In this document: positions 1 through 17,877 of the stretch, piece by piece | Numbering within the stretch: the stretch's first letter is position 1 | Layout: each line of letters starts with the position of its first letter | From: Bacillus sp. FJAT-42376 | GTDB taxonomy: Bacteria; Bacillota; Bacilli; Bacillales; Bacillaceae | Length of the DNA stretch: 64,000 nt | Assembly (NCBI RefSeq): GCF_003816055.1 | Contig: NZ_CP033906.1 | Coordinates: forward strand, 434,001-498,000 | Reading direction: 5' to 3' | Made by a program: the position numbers and the translations under genes | Notes under the pieces: generated by a model | The model's database searches: none | Told to the model about the DNA's origin: nothing | The model's input: the letters and a program-made list of their open reading frames with translations, nothing else

Positions 1-649
1 GAAGAGAGCAGGAGAACGAGTCATGGAAAGTATCACAACTTTCATCGAGAGGAAGCTCAAACTAAAAGTTAATCTTGAGAAAAGTGCAGTAGACCGACCA
101 TGGAAACGTAAGTTTCTTGGTTTTACTTTCACCGCTCATCGAAAGGAACCCAAAATCCGAATCTCTGGACAGAGTATTCAACGTTTCAAACAGAGAATAA
201 AAGAAATTACATCGAGAAAGTGGTCTATCAGTATGAAAGACAGGTTGGAGAAGCTAAACCGTTACCTGGTGGGTTGGCTGGGATATTATCAACTAGCCGA
301 TACCCCCTCGGTTCTAGCCAAGTTAGATGGATGGATTCGAAGAAGATTGCGGATGATTCGATGGAAAGAATGGAAGAAAGGTAAAACAAAACAGAGAAAC
401 TTAACGAAGTTAGGCATCAAACCTAATAAGGCATGGGAATGGGCAAATACTAGGCTGGGTTATTGGCGTATCGCTAAAAGCCCAATACTAGATAGAGCCC
501 TTGACAACCACTACTGGTCAAATCAAGGTCTCAAAAGCTTGCTTAGAAGATATGAAACTTTGCGTTCGACTTAATTGAAACCGCCGTATACCGAACGGTA
601 CGTACGGTGGTGTGAGAGGTCGGGGGTTAGTCACCCCCTCCTACTCGAT
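1..649 (+). mobile_element. Group II intron, 3' part (cut by window edge)
   Basis: The window opens inside a group II intron. After the maturase stop codon comes a domain V hairpin at 580-611: a nine-pair lower stem, a CG dinucleotide bulge on its 3' side, an upper TACC/GGTA stem and a GAAC loop. Domain VI follows at about 614-649, with a G-rich/C-rich stem and an unpaired A at 643. This A lies about seven bases before a 3' end of the AY type at 649, as expected for a lariat branch point. The 5' portion lies outside the window, so intactness and class cannot be settled. The 3' exon boundary is inferred from the motif. Confidence 0.8.
2..574 (+). CDS. ltrA: Group II intron reverse transcriptase/maturase, C-terminal part
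   Basis: This is the C-terminal 190 residues or so of an intron-encoded reverse transcriptase/maturase. The reading frame is open to the window edge; the first in-frame codon is at position 2, and the ATG at 23 is internal (preceded by residues KRAGERV), so the gene starts upstream. The visible part has the end of the RT thumb (KFLGFTF) and the maturase X domain (LNRYLVGWLGYYQLAD, then a basic RRRLRMIRWKEWKK stretch). It ends shortly after QGLKSLLRRYE with no HNH endonuclease domain, as in introns that lack that domain. The protein would splice the surrounding intron RNA and support its mobility. The stop codon lies just before domain V, the usual arrangement. Confidence 0.85.
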   Translation, partial: KRAGERVMESITTFIERKLKLKVNLEKSAVDRPWKRKFLGFTFTAHRKEPKIRISGQSIQRFKQRIKEITSRKWSISMKDRLEKLNRYLVGWLGYYQLADTPSVLAKLDGWIRRRLRMIRWKEWKKGKTKQRNLTKLGIKPNKAWEWANTRLGYWRIAKSPILDRALDNHYWSNQGLKSLLRRYETLRST

Positions 650-687
650 TTTAAGCTTTGTTAAAGCCTGATGTTGATTTTTAACAT

Positions 688-814
688 CTGTTGATTGGAG
701 TGGGAGGCGTGAGACTCCTGCGGGAGCAGCGGGCGGTGAGCCCCCAGGCGCAAAGCGGCGGGGAGACTCACCGCCGCTTTGCGGAAAGCCAGAGCCTGCA
801 GAGGAAATCAACAG
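688..814. repeat. 127-bp element with terminal inverted repeats
   Basis: The element has perfect 9-bp ends, CTGTTGATT at 688-696 and AATCAACAG at 806-814, around a GC-rich core containing GAGACTCCTGCGGGAGCAGC and GCGGAAAGCC. It resembles, from memory, a family of short dispersed palindromic elements common in Bacillaceae intergenic regions. It has no coding capacity; the 83-codon open frame from 691 crosses the element and the rRNA promoter and is not credible. It lies between the group II intron and the rRNA promoters. Confidence 0.6.
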
Positions 815-846
815 CCAAGTTTAACAGAACTTTTTTTAAAAAACTA

Positions 847-875
847 TTGCGCTGGGCTGTCCGGGGTGGTATATT
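847..875 (+). promoter_or_regulatory. rRNA operon promoter P1 (sigma-A type)
   Basis: TTGCGC (847-852) and TATATT (870-875) are separated by 17 bp. It stands upstream of a second promoter in the same orientation, as in the tandem P1/P2 arrangement of Bacillus rrn operons. The -35 box is weaker than that of P2. Confidence 0.6.
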
Positions 876-930
876 AATATTCGTTGCTGCAAAAAGCAGT
901 TGCGAAGCAGAAAATAACTTAAAAAAGTTA

Positions 931-959
931 TTGACAGCCTAGAAGCTAGATGGTATTAT
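931..959 (+). promoter_or_regulatory. rRNA operon promoter P2 (sigma-A type)
   Basis: A perfect TTGACA (931-936) and TATTAT (954-959) are separated by 17 bp, about 100 bp before the 16S gene. This is the last promoter that I see before the whole 16S-23S-5S-tRNA-16S-23S-5S array. Confidence 0.8.
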
Positions 960-986
960 GATAAAGCTTCACTTTTACAAGATGAT

Positions 987-1022
987 CTTTGAAAACTAAA
1001 CAAATCGAAGTGCCAACGTTAA
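987..1022 (+). promoter_or_regulatory. rRNA leader: boxA-like motif and 5' arm of 16S processing stem
   Basis: CTTTGAAAACT (987-997) resembles the boxA antitermination element of Bacillus rRNA leaders. The stretch from 991 to 1022 is nearly complementary to 2633-2666 downstream of 16S. Together they form the long pre-rRNA stem normally cut by RNase III. The same leader recurs at 6891-6926 before the second 16S, with one substitution (T1031 versus C6935). Confidence 0.6.
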
Positions 1023-1056
1023 TTCTAGAGTAACAAACAAGAGCTAGTCAAACTAC

Positions 1057-5763
<4,707 letters not shown>

Positions 5764-5844
5764 TTTATTCAAGTAAGGCTTCCATTACTCGTGAAGCACA
5801 TCGTTATCTAGTTTTGAAAGAGCAAAAAAAGATAAAAAAATATC

Positions 5845-5872
5845 TTGCTTTTCTTCGGAAAAGAGGTATAAT
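5845..5872 (+). promoter_or_regulatory. Possible promoter inside 23S-5S spacer
   Basis: TTGCTT (5845-5850) and TATAAT (5867-5872) are 16 bp apart, just upstream of 5S copy 1. A weak A/T hairpin (5829-5846) precedes it. The equivalent spacer of the second operon lacks this stretch. It could give independent transcription of 5S and the tRNA cluster; this is inference from the motif only. Confidence 0.4.
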
Positions 5873-5900
5873 AAATCTTGTCGCTTTTTTAAGAAATATG

Positions 5901-6016
<116 letters not shown>

Positions 6017-6054
6017 GTATACATATGTGTTAAAGCTTTGACAGCTTTAACTTC

Positions 6055-6130
6055 GGAGGATTAGCTCAGCTGGGAGAGCATCTGCCTTACAAGCAGAGGG
6101 TCGGCGGTTCGATCCCGTCATCCTCCACCA
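6055..6130 (+). tRNA. tRNA-Val (anticodon UAC)
   Basis: A 76-nt cloverleaf with an encoded CCA end. The anticodon loop in CTGCCTTACAAGCAG reads TAC. It is the first of nine tRNA genes between the two rRNA operons, in the order known from the B. subtilis trnJ cluster. Confidence 0.95.
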
Positions 6131-6133
6131 CTT

Positions 6134-6209
<76 letters not shown>

Positions 6210-6245
6210 TTTTCTTTGGCCGTATGCTCAAGGGAATTCAACAAA

Positions 6246-6321
6246 GAGCCATTAGCTCAGTCGGTAGAGCATCTGACTTTTAATCAGAGGGTCGAAGGTT
6301 CGAGTCCTTCATGGCTCACCA
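6246..6321 (+). tRNA. tRNA-Lys (anticodon UUU)
   Basis: A 76-nt cloverleaf with encoded CCA. The anticodon arm CTGACTTTTAATCAG reads TTT. The acceptor stem is GAGCCAT/ATGGCTC. Confidence 0.95.
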
Positions 6322-6334
6322 TTTAATTTAATAT

Positions 6335-6416
6335 GCGGGTGTGGCGGAACTGGCAGACGCACTAGACTTAGGATCTAGCGCCTTCGGGCGTGGGGGTTCG
6401 ACTCCCTTCACCCGCA
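6335..6416 (+). tRNA. tRNA-Leu (anticodon UAG)
   Basis: A class II tRNA with a long variable arm (GCGCCTTCGGGCGT). The anticodon arm CTAGACTTAGGATCTAG reads TAG. The CCA end is not encoded: the discriminator A at 6416 is followed by TCT, so CCA must be added by nucleotidyltransferase. Confidence 0.93.
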
Positions 6417-6426
6417 TCTTAATTTT

Positions 6427-6501
6427 GCGGAAGTAGTTCAGTGGTAGAACACCACCTTGCCAAGGTGGGGGTCGCGGGTTCGAATCCCGTCTTCCGCTCC
6501 A
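6427..6501 (+). tRNA. tRNA-Gly (anticodon GCC)
   Basis: A 75-nt cloverleaf with encoded CCA. The anticodon arm CCACCTTGCCAAGGTGG reads GCC. The acceptor stem is GCGGAAG/CTTCCGC. Confidence 0.95.
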
Positions 6502-6511
6502 ATCCCATAAC

Positions 6512-6597
6512 GCCGGGGTGGCGGAATTGGCAGACGCACAGGACTTAAAATCCTGCGGTAGGTGACTACCGTACCGGTTCGATCCCGGTCCTCGGCA
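6512..6597 (+). tRNA. tRNA-Leu (anticodon UAA)
   Basis: A class II tRNA with a long variable arm around GGTAGGTGACTACC. The anticodon arm CAGGACTTAAAATCCTG reads TAA. CCA is not encoded; CTT follows the discriminator A. Confidence 0.93.
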
Positions 6598-6615
6598 CTT
6601 GAGAGAACTTAATAT

Positions 6616-6692
6616 GCGCCCGTAGCTCAATTGGATAGAGCGTTTGACTACGGATCAAAAGGTTAGGGGTTCGACTCCTCTCGGGCGCGCCA
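6616..6692 (+). tRNA. tRNA-Arg (anticodon ACG)
   Basis: A 77-nt cloverleaf with encoded CCA. The anticodon loop CTACGGA reads ACG, whose A34 is normally deaminated to inosine. The acceptor stem is GCGCCCG/CGGGCGC. Confidence 0.95.
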
Positions 6693-6718
6693 TAATTTTA
6701 TTATACTCAATTAAGGTT

Positions 6719-6795
6719 CGGGAAGTAGCTCAGCTTGGTAGAGCACTTGGTTTGGGACCAAGGGGTCGCAGGTTCGAATCCTGTCTTCCCGACCA
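6719..6795 (+). tRNA. tRNA-Pro (anticodon UGG)
   Basis: A 77-nt cloverleaf with encoded CCA. The anticodon arm CTTGGTTTGGGACCAAG reads TGG. The acceptor stem is CGGGAAG/CTTCCCG. Confidence 0.95.
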
Positions 6796-6805
6796 TCTAT
6801 ACATT

Positions 6806-6881
6806 GGGGCCTTAGCTCAGCTGGGAGAGCGCCTGCCTTGCACGCAGGAGGTCAGCGGTTCGATCCCGCTAGGCTCCACCA
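6806..6881 (+). tRNA. tRNA-Ala (anticodon UGC)
   Basis: A 76-nt cloverleaf with encoded CCA. The anticodon arm CCTGCCTTGCACGCAGG reads TGC. It is the last tRNA of the cluster and stands only 79 bp before the second 16S gene, with no promoter-like pair in that gap. Confidence 0.95.
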
Positions 6882-6887
6882 ATATAT

Positions 6888-6926
6888 GATCTTTGAAAAC
6901 TAAACAAATCGAAGTGCCAACGTTAA
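6888..6926 (+). promoter_or_regulatory. Second rRNA leader: boxA-like motif and 16S processing arm
   Basis: From about 6886 the sequence repeats the leader of the first operon at an offset of 5904 bp. It includes CTTTGAAAACT and the arm that pairs with 8537-8570. The promoters P1 and P2 are not part of the repeat, so only antitermination and processing signals are duplicated here. Confidence 0.6.
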
Positions 6927-6960
6927 TTCTAGAGCAACAAACAAGAGCTAGTCAAACTAC

Positions 6961-11667
<4,707 letters not shown>

Positions 11668-11744
11668 TTTATTCAAGTAAGGCTTCTAATACTCGTGAAG
11701 CACATCGTTATCTAGTTTTGAAAGAGCAATCTTTCAACCTTATA

Positions 11745-11860
<116 letters not shown>

Positions 11861-11870
11861 ACAAGAAAAA

Positions 11871-11902
11871 AAAGGCTTGCCCCTTGGGGCGGGCCTTTTT
11901 TG
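11871..11902 (+). terminator. Intrinsic terminator of the rRNA array
   Basis: A strong GC-rich hairpin, AAGGCTTGCCCC / GGGGCGGGCCTT with a TT loop, is followed by a run of T. It stands directly behind 5S copy 2 and is the only clear terminator between position 960 and the ctsR operon. Confidence 0.9.
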
Positions 11903-12056
11903 TGTTTCGGTGCGGAAGATACAATGGATACTCGATTCGGGTTGGTCTTTGTGGGCTTTTTAAAGGATACCCCTGGGATAGGAGAAGGATGCGGTAAGGC
12001 GAATACTCGATACGGTTAGACCGTAATCCTGCTGCTGATCATGTCGATTTTTAGGG

Positions 12057-12304
12057 TTTCGATAATAAATGGGGCATTTTCGAGAATATATGAAGATTTT
12101 CGATAATAAATCGGCCTGTTTCGATAATAAATCCCCTGCGAATGGAATAACTGTTTACTCAACTGGTAGCTCGATGCGTCAAATCCTCCCGAAAAATCGA
12201 TATCAGTCTCCTTTTCGTCGATATATTTTAAAAACCGCCGATATATCCCAAAAAATCGTCGATAAATCGAAATAATCGTCGATAAATCGAAATAATCGTC
12301 GATA
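12057..12304. repeat. Cluster of short CGATA-containing repeats
   Basis: TTTCGATAATAAAT occurs three times (12057-12070, 12098-12111, 12119-12132). A 20-bp unit TCGTCGATAAATCGAAATAA is tandemly repeated at 12256-12275 and 12276-12295, and a partial third copy follows. Further CGATAT words lie between them (12198-12203, 12229-12234, 12300-12305). There is no credible gene here, and the units do not have repeat-spacer structure. The function is unknown. Confidence 0.75.
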
Positions 12305-13155
12305 TCTAAAAAAAGCCGATACTTGTTTTGTCATAGCATGCCAGCTGCTGTTATAAGGCACCAAACTGATCAGGTCCAATTGATTTTATCTCGAAATGCG
12401 CAAAATGGGCTGTTAGAAATCAAAGAAAAACCCTGATCCGCAGTTATACCCTCCCTGTCCATCTCCCTCCGAAAATCAGCCCCCTTACGTACATGTCTTC
12501 ATCCGCGGAATTCCAAAAACCTCGCACCGTATCCGGATCTCCAGTATAAAACCTTAGCAGCAAACCCCAATCGCATCGTTCTTAAGGTTATAGAGTTTCC
12601 GCAAAAAACAGTGTGACATTGGAATGATTTTTCGTATTGAAAGTTTGAAGCTGATGATTAATGGAGAACATGATGGATATTATCCTATTTGAAGAATGAT
12701 CATGGACAGAATGATTTTACGGCTGTTATTTCCACCGCTTCAGCACAGAAAGCAATGTAACAGGGCACCAGAAAGTTTTCGCACTCATTTATTTATTGGT
12801 GTAAGTACATGGCAGTCAATTTGATTCTTCCAGGCTACAGCATCGTTTTAACAGCTGGCGTGATGTGACAGGAACTGGGAAGGGGAGAATTGGTGCCGCC
12901 TGCTATTTTGCCTGGAATGATATTTTCATAAGGTGAATTAGGTGCAATAGGGTTTTAATAAAAAGCAGGAAAGGGAAATGATGAATAGAAAGGTAAACGC
13001 AAAGAAAGTCATCTGGAATAGAACAGGGTGATGATCACAAAAACTTGGCCGTGTATAAAATGAGCATATACGATTGCGGCCCTGCTGAAAGAGAACCGGC
13101 TGGCTCGAAAAGGAATGATTGAGATTCATAACGGGATGCTCCTCAAATGAAATAG
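12305..13155. other. Gene-free spacer between rRNA array and ctsR
   Basis: About 850 bp in which I see no gene, RNA or terminator. Only short open frames without ribosome binding sites occur. Nothing recognisable as a decayed gene stood out on reading all frames. Confidence 0.6.
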
Positions 13156-13184
13156 TTGAAAAAAAAGCAGGAAAGTCATATATT
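13156..13184 (+). promoter_or_regulatory. Sigma-A promoter of the ctsR operon
   Basis: TTGAAA (13156-13161) and TATATT (13179-13184) are separated by 17 bp. The start point would fall at about 13190, at the edge of the CtsR operator, so bound CtsR would block initiation. Confidence 0.75.
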
Positions 13185-13190
13185 TATATT

Positions 13191-13207
13191 AGTCAAATAT
13201 AGTCAAA
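13191..13207 (+). promoter_or_regulatory. CtsR operator
   Basis: AGTCAAATATAGTCAAA is a perfect direct heptad repeat of the published CtsR consensus (A/GGTCAAA-NAN-A/GGTCAAA). It lies between the -10 box and the ribosome binding site of ctsR, which shows autoregulation of the clpC operon. A third partial GTCAA follows at 13208-13212. Confidence 0.93.
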
Positions 13208-13228
13208 GTCAAGTGAGGAGGAGGCTTG

Positions 13229-13690
13229 ATGAGAAACATTTCGGATATTATCGAGCAGTATTTGAAGCAGGTTCTCGATATGAGTGAAGAAGAGATCGTC
13301 GAGCTGAAGAGAAGCGAGATTGCCGATAAGTTCCAGTGTGTACCCTCTCAAATTAACTATGTTATTAATACACGATTCACGGCTGAACGGGGTTATGTGG
13401 TGGAAAGCAAGCGGGGCGGAGGCGGCTACATTCGCATTATCAAAGTTCAATCAAACGATGATGCCCACCTTCTGGATCAAATTTTAGACCTTGCAGGTGA
13501 CCGGATACCGCAGGCTTCTGCAGAAGATATTATTATGAGACTCGCAGCAGAGCAGGTTATTTCAGCCCGTGAGGCTAAAATTATGCTGAGTGTAATGGAT
13601 CGCTCCGTGCTTTATGTGGATCTGCCTTTAAGAGATGAATTAAGATCCAGAATGCTGAAAGCAATGCTGACGTCCCTTAAATATAAATAA
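13229..13690 (+). CDS. ctsR: CtsR, class III heat-shock repressor
   Basis: This 153-residue repressor controls the clp genes by binding heptad operators such as the one just upstream. The N-terminal winged helix-turn-helix spans about residues 28-70 and includes the tetraglycine wing, R62 followed by G63-G66. That wing is the heat-sensing element and R62 is a target of McsB arginine phosphorylation in related bacteria. The start is ATG 13229, after a GGAGGAGG ribosome binding site; a TTG directly in front (13226) is possible but less likely by homology. The C-terminal half ends in the conserved AMLTSLKYK. It is the first gene of the ctsR-mcsA-mcsB-clpC operon. Confidence 0.97.
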   Translation: MRNISDIIEQYLKQVLDMSEEEIVELKRSEIADKFQCVPSQINYVINTRFTAERGYVVESKRGGGGYIRIIKVQSNDDAHLLDQILDLAGDRIPQASAEDIIMRLAAEQVISAREAKIMLSVMDRSVLYVDLPLRDELRSRMLKAMLTSLKYK

Positions 13691-13711
13691 AGGTAAGGCG
13701 GGTGATCCTCA

Positions 13712-14263
13712 TTGATTTGTCAGGAATGCCATGAAAGACCGGCTACGTTTCACTTTACGAAAGTAATTAATGGTGAAAAAGCAGAAGTTCATATTTGCGA
13801 ACATTGTGCGAAAGAGAATAGTAATATGATGGTATTTGGAAGTGATGGAGGTTTTTCAATTAACTCCCTTTTATCAGGACTGCTTAATTTTGAAACGAAG
13901 CTCGGCAAGTCGGATACATCCTCCATGTACCGGTCAGAAGAAGTTCTCCAGTGTCCGCGCTGCCGTATGACCTTCAGGGAATTCGGCAAGGCAGGCAGAT
14001 TCGGATGCCCTGACTGCTATCGGACTTTCAAAAGTGAAATAACACCTATTTTAAGAAAAGTTCACAGCGGCAACACTGTTCATGGAGGCAAAATTCCGAA
14101 GCGCATTGGAGGAAGTATTCATCTCCAAAAAAGAATGGAAGAACTGAAAAAACAAATGCAGCATCACATTGCCCAGGAAGAGTTTGAAAAAGCGGCGGAA
14201 CTCAGAGATGAAATCAAAGATATTGTCAGAGAAATGAATTCTGATCGAGGGGAGGAAGCTTAA
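13712..14263 (+). CDS. mcsA: McsA, zinc-binding activator of McsB
   Basis: McsA activates the arginine kinase McsB and helps regulate CtsR and ClpC. The 183-residue protein has four CxxC pairs at residues 3-6, 29-32, 81-84 and 99-102, which should bind zinc. A C-terminal UVR motif (about 142-175) contains the EEFEKAAELRDEI pattern that mediates protein contacts. The start is TTG 13712, supported by homology of MICQECHERPATFHF and the upstream AAGGCGGGTGA. It lies 21 bp after ctsR and 3 bp before mcsB, so the genes are surely cotranscribed. Confidence 0.95.
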   Translation: MICQECHERPATFHFTKVINGEKAEVHICEHCAKENSNMMVFGSDGGFSINSLLSGLLNFETKLGKSDTSSMYRSEEVLQCPRCRMTFREFGKAGRFGCPDCYRTFKSEITPILRKVHSGNTVHGGKIPKRIGGSIHLQKRMEELKKQMQHHIAQEEFEKAAELRDEIKDIVREMNSDRGEEA

Positions 14264-14266
14264 GTT

Positions 14267-15340
14267 ATGTCATTGCAGGATTTTATGAACAATGCAATGA
14301 GTGCCTGGATGAGTCAGGAAGGACCGGACTCAGACATCGTTCTGAGCAGCAGAGTCAGGCTGGCGCGGAATATTGAACAGTTCCGTTTTCCGACACTGGC
14401 ATCAGAGGAAGAATTTCAGCAAATTCTCTCGATGTTTGAAGAGCGTTTCTCAGAGCAGTCTTTCCCCGATATCGGATCATTTGTCCTGCTGAAGATGAGC
14501 GAATTGGAACCTGTACAGAAAAGGGTGCTTGTTGAAAAGCATTTGATCAGTCCAAGTCTTGCCGACCATTCCTCCTACGCAGGCTGCCTGCTTTCCGTAA
14601 ATGAGGAAGTCAGCATCATGGTGAATGAAGAGGACCACATTCGAATACAATGTTTATTCCCGGGTCTTCAAGTCAGAGAGGCTCTTGAAGTGGCAGGCAA
14701 GCTGGATGACTGGATAGAAAACGAGATTGATTATGCGTTTGATGAGAATAGAGGATATCTGACAAGCTGTCCCACCAATGTAGGGACGGGAATGAGAGCA
14801 TCCGTCATGATGCATCTTCCCGCTCTTGCTTTAACAAAGCAAATGAACCGGATTGTGCCGGCAATTAACCAGCTTGGTCTGGTTGTTAGAGGAATTTACG
14901 GGGAAGGCAGCGAAGCTTTAGGTAATCTGTTTCAAATTTCAAACCAGATCACTCTTGGCAAGTCAGAAGAGGATATTGCCGAAGATCTTCTCAGTGTTGT
15001 ACAGCAATTGATTGCCCAGGAACGGTCCGCCAGAGAAGCGGTATTAAGCACAAAGAAAATCCTGCTTGAGGACCGGATTTACAGGTCATACGGAGTTTTA
15101 TCAAACAGCCGGATTATCGAATCAAAAGAAACGGCGCAATGTTTATCAGATGTCAGACTGGGAATTGATTTAGGACTGATACAAAACGTTTCCAGAAATA
15201 TATTAAATGAATTGATGATTTTGACTCAGCCGGGCTTTCTTCAGGTGTATTCGGGAGAAGCGCTGAACCCGGAGGAGAGGGATATACGCAGAGCTGCACT
15301 AATTCGTGAACGCTTAAAAATGGAGATAGATGGAGGCTGA
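14267..15340 (+). CDS. mcsB: McsB protein-arginine kinase
   Basis: McsB phosphorylates arginine residues of proteins, marking them for ClpCP degradation, and phosphorylates CtsR to relieve repression. The 357-residue protein has the ATP:guanido phosphotransferase fold: the nucleotide-binding SSRVRLARN motif at residues 27-35, NEEDHIR at 120-126, and C168 in the SCPTNVGTG motif that corresponds to the family's active-site cysteine. The C-terminal part carries [13 protein letters not shown], likely part of the phosphoarginine-binding region. Length matches the family. A GGGGAGGA ribosome binding site lies within the end of mcsA. Confidence 0.96.
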   Translation: MSLQDFMNNAMSAWMSQEGPDSDIVLSSRVRLARNIEQFRFPTLASEEEFQQILSMFEERFSEQSFPDIGSFVLLKMSELEPVQKRVLVEKHLISPSLADHSSYAGCLLSVNEEVSIMVNEEDHIRIQCLFPGLQVREALEVAGKLDDWIENEIDYAFDENRGYLTSCPTNVGTGMRASVMMHLPALALTKQMNRIVPAINQLGLVVRGIYGEGSEALGNLFQISNQITLGKSEEDIAEDLLSVVQQLIAQERSAREAVLSTKKILLEDRIYRSYGVLSNSRIIESKETAQCLSDVRLGIDLGLIQNVSRNILNELMILTQPGFLQVYSGEALNPEERDIRRAALIRERLKMEIDGG

Positions 15341-15345
15341 TAGGT

Positions 15346-17784
15346 ATGATGTTCGGCAGATTTACAGAGAGAGCGCAAAAAGTACTGGCACTGGCTCAAG
15401 AAGAAGCCGTCAGACTGGGACATAATAATATTGGAACAGAACATATCCTTCTTGGTCTTGTACGCGAAGGAGAGGGAATTGCTGCAAAAGCGCTGAACGC
15501 CCTTGGACTTGGTTCAGAGAAGATCCAAAAAGAAGTGGAAAGCTTGATTGGAAGAGGGCAGGATATCTCACAGACCATCCACTATACACCCCGTGCAAAG
15601 AAAGTAATCGAACTTTCAATGGATGAAGCGCGTAAACTGGGTCATTCCTATGTGGGAACAGAACACATTCTGCTTGGCTTGATTCGCGAAGGGGAAGGCG
15701 TTGCAGCACGTGTACTTAATAATCTTGGAGTAAGTTTAAATAAAGCAAGGCAGCAGGTTCTTCAGCTGCTCGGAAGCAATGAATCTTCTTCCGGCCATCA
15801 GGGCGGAGGCATGGCTAACGCCAATACGCCTACATTAGACAGCCTTGCGCGCGATCTAACGGTCATTGCCCGCGAAGGCAGCCTGGATCCTGTAATCGGA
15901 CGCGGAAAAGAGATACAGCGTGTCATTGAGGTATTGAGCCGCAGAACGAAAAACAATCCGGTTCTTATCGGGGAGCCGGGTGTAGGTAAAACAGCCATTG
16001 CTGAGGGGCTTGCCCAGCAAATCGTCCAAAACGAAGTGCCGGAAATCCTTCGGGATAAACGGGTCATGACGCTTGATATGGGTACGGTTGTTGCCGGAAC
16101 GAAATACCGCGGTGAGTTTGAGGACCGTCTGAAAAAAGTGATGGATGAAATCCGTCAGGCAGGGAATATCATTCTGTTCATTGATGAACTGCATACATTG
16201 ATCGGTGCAGGCGGAGCAGAAGGAGCGATCGATGCATCCAACATTCTGAAGCCTTCCTTAGCCCGCGGCGAGCTTCAATGCATCGGTGCTACGACTCTTG
16301 ATGAATACCGTAAATATATTGAAAAAGATGCAGCCCTTGAAAGACGTTTCCAGCCGATTACAGTAGATGAGCCGACAGTAGCTGAAAGCATTCAGATTCT
16401 TAGCGGGCTTCGCGACCGCTATGAGGCACATCACCGTGTTTCGATCACAGACGCAGCGATTGATGCGGCTGTTAAGCTTTCAGACCGCTATATCTCAGAC
16501 CGTTTCCTTCCGGATAAGGCGATTGATCTTATCGACGAAGCAGGATCAAAAGTAAGGCTGCGTTCGTTCACTACTCCTCCCAACCTGAAGGAGCTTGAAG
16601 TTAAGCTTGAAGAAGTAAGGAAGGAAAAAGATGCGGCGGTTCAAAGCCAGGAGTTTGAAAAGGCGGCATCTCTAAGGGATACAGAGCAAAGACTCCGCGA
16701 ACAGCTGGACGAAACGAAGAAGACGTGGAAAGAAAAACAAGGTCAGGAAAATACAGAAGTAACGGTAGAAGATATTGCGATGGTTGTATCCAACTGGACA
16801 GGAGTTCCTGTATCGCGTCTAGCACAGACCGAGACGGATAAGCTTCTGAACATGGAGGAGCTTCTTCATTCCCGCGTAATCGGTCAGGATGAAGCGGTAG
16901 TAGCTGTAGCGAAAGCAGTAAGAAGAGCAAGAGCAGGTCTTAAGGACCCGAAACGTCCGATTGGATCGTTTGTCTTCCTTGGACCAACAGGTGTAGGGAA
17001 AACAGAACTTGCCCGCGCTCTGGCTGAATCCATTTTTGGTGACGAGGATGCGATGATCCGCATCGATATGTCTGAGTATATGGAAAAACATTCAACGTCC
17101 CGTTTAGTGGGTTCTCCTCCGGGATATGTTGGCTATGAAGAAGGCGGCCAGCTCACAGAGAAGGTTAGACGCAAACCATATTCCGTGGTTCTGCTTGACG
17201 AAATTGAAAAAGCACACCCGGATGTGTTCAATATCCTTCTCCAGGTTCTTGAGGATGGCCGTTTGACCGACTCCAAAGGAAGAACGGTTGACTTTAGAAA
17301 TACGATCCTCATTATGACATCCAACGTGGGAGCAAGTGAGCTGAAGCGCAATAAGTACGTAGGCTTTAATGTTCAGGATGAAAATCAGAATTATAAGGAT
17401 ATGAAAGGCAAAGTCATGGACGAATTGAAGAAAGCGTTCCGTCCCGAGTTCATTAACCGGATCGACGAAATCATTGTCTTCCATTCGCTTGAGAAGAAAC
17501 ATCTGAAAGAGATTGTGACGCTTATGTCCGGACAGCTTACAAAGCGTCTGGCTGAACTGGACTTGTCTCTCACTCTGACAGATGCTGCAATTGACAAAAT
17601 CACAGAGGAAGGCGTTGACCTTGAGTATGGTGCACGGCCTCTCCGCAGGGCAATTCAGAAGCATGTAGAAGACCGCTTGTCTGAAGAACTGCTGAAAGGC
17701 AATATCGAGAAAGGCCAAAACATCACACTCGATGTCGAAAACAGCGATTTTGTCGTGAAGCAGGCGGAAAAACTAAATCAATAA
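15346..17784 (+). CDS. clpC: ClpC, AAA+ unfoldase of the ClpCP protease
   Basis: ClpC unfolds substrates delivered by adaptors or marked with phosphoarginine and feeds them to ClpP. The 812-residue protein has two Clp N repeats (about 1-145) and AAA+ domain 1 with Walker A GEPGVGKT at 209-216. A middle region with a UVR-like [13 protein letters not shown] stretch is followed by AAA+ domain 2 with Walker A GPTGVGKT at 546-553. A VGF loop near residue 671 should dock into ClpP. The length is that of ClpC of Bacillus, and all ATPase motifs are intact. It closes the CtsR-controlled operon and is followed by a terminator-like hairpin. Confidence 0.97.
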   Translation: MMFGRFTERAQKVLALAQEEAVRLGHNNIGTEHILLGLVREGEGIAAKALNALGLGSEKIQKEVESLIGRGQDISQTIHYTPRAKKVIELSMDEARKLGHSYVGTEHILLGLIREGEGVAARVLNNLGVSLNKARQQVLQLLGSNESSSGHQGGGMANANTPTLDSLARDLTVIAREGSLDPVIGRGKEIQRVIEVLSRRTKNNPVLIGEPGVGKTAIAEGLAQQIVQNEVPEILRDKRVMTLDMGTVVAGTKYRGEFEDRLKKVMDEIRQAGNIILFIDELHTLIGAGGAEGAIDASNILKPSLARGELQCIGATTLDEYRKYIEKDAALERRFQPITVDEPTVAESIQILSGLRDRYEAHHRVSITDAAIDAAVKLSDRYISDRFLPDKAIDLIDEAGSKVRLRSFTTPPNLKELEVKLEEVRKEKDAAVQSQEFEKAASLRDTEQRLREQLDETKKTWKEKQGQENTEVTVEDIAMVVSNWTGVPVSRLAQTETDKLLNMEELLHSRVIGQDEAVVAVAKAVRRARAGLKDPKRPIGSFVFLGPTGVGKTELARALAESIFGDEDAMIRIDMSEYMEKHSTSRLVGSPPGYVGYEEGGQLTEKVRRKPYSVVLLDEIEKAHPDVFNILLQVLEDGRLTDSKGRTVDFRNTILIMTSNVGASELKRNKYVGFNVQDENQNYKDMKGKVMDELKKAFRPEFINRIDEIIVFHSLEKKHLKEIVTLMSGQLTKRLAELDLSLTLTDAAIDKITEEGVDLEYGARPLRRAIQKHVEDRLSEELLKGNIEKGQNITLDVENSDFVVKQAEKLNQ

Positions 17785-17796
17785 CCATTAGAAGCA

Positions 17797-17835
17797 GAGG
17801 CATACATTCGATTCCGTATGCCTCGCTTTCTTCTT
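17797..17835 (+). terminator. Probable terminator after clpC
   Basis: GAGGCATAC (17797-17805) pairs with GTATGCCTC (17816-17824). A pyrimidine-rich tail with a run of T at 17832-17838 follows. It lies in the 93-bp gap before radA and would separate the stress operon from the housekeeping genes, although read-through is likely. Confidence 0.6.
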
Positions 17836-17877
17836 TTTAAAAAGCTTCCTTTCAGCAGGGAAAAGAGAGGTTGGAAC

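Noticed and set aside
691..942. 83-codon open frame across the TIR element and rRNA promoters
   Set aside because: It has no ribosome binding site, crosses a repeat and promoter P1, and resembles no protein.
12069..12275. 68-codon frame in the CGATA repeat region
   Set aside because: Its sequence is a translation of the repeats (FDNKS twice), and it has no ribosome binding site.
12057..12304. Possible CRISPR array
   Set aside because: The units are too short, partly contiguous and irregularly spaced; there are no unique spacers and no cas genes.
17104..17718. 204-codon frame on the minus strand in clpC
   Set aside because: It is an antisense shadow of a highly conserved gene, without a ribosome binding site or recognisable domain.
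17818..17877. Earlier in-frame start of radA
   Set aside because: The extra 20 residues would include the terminator-like hairpin region, and the zinc finger begins at ATG 17878.
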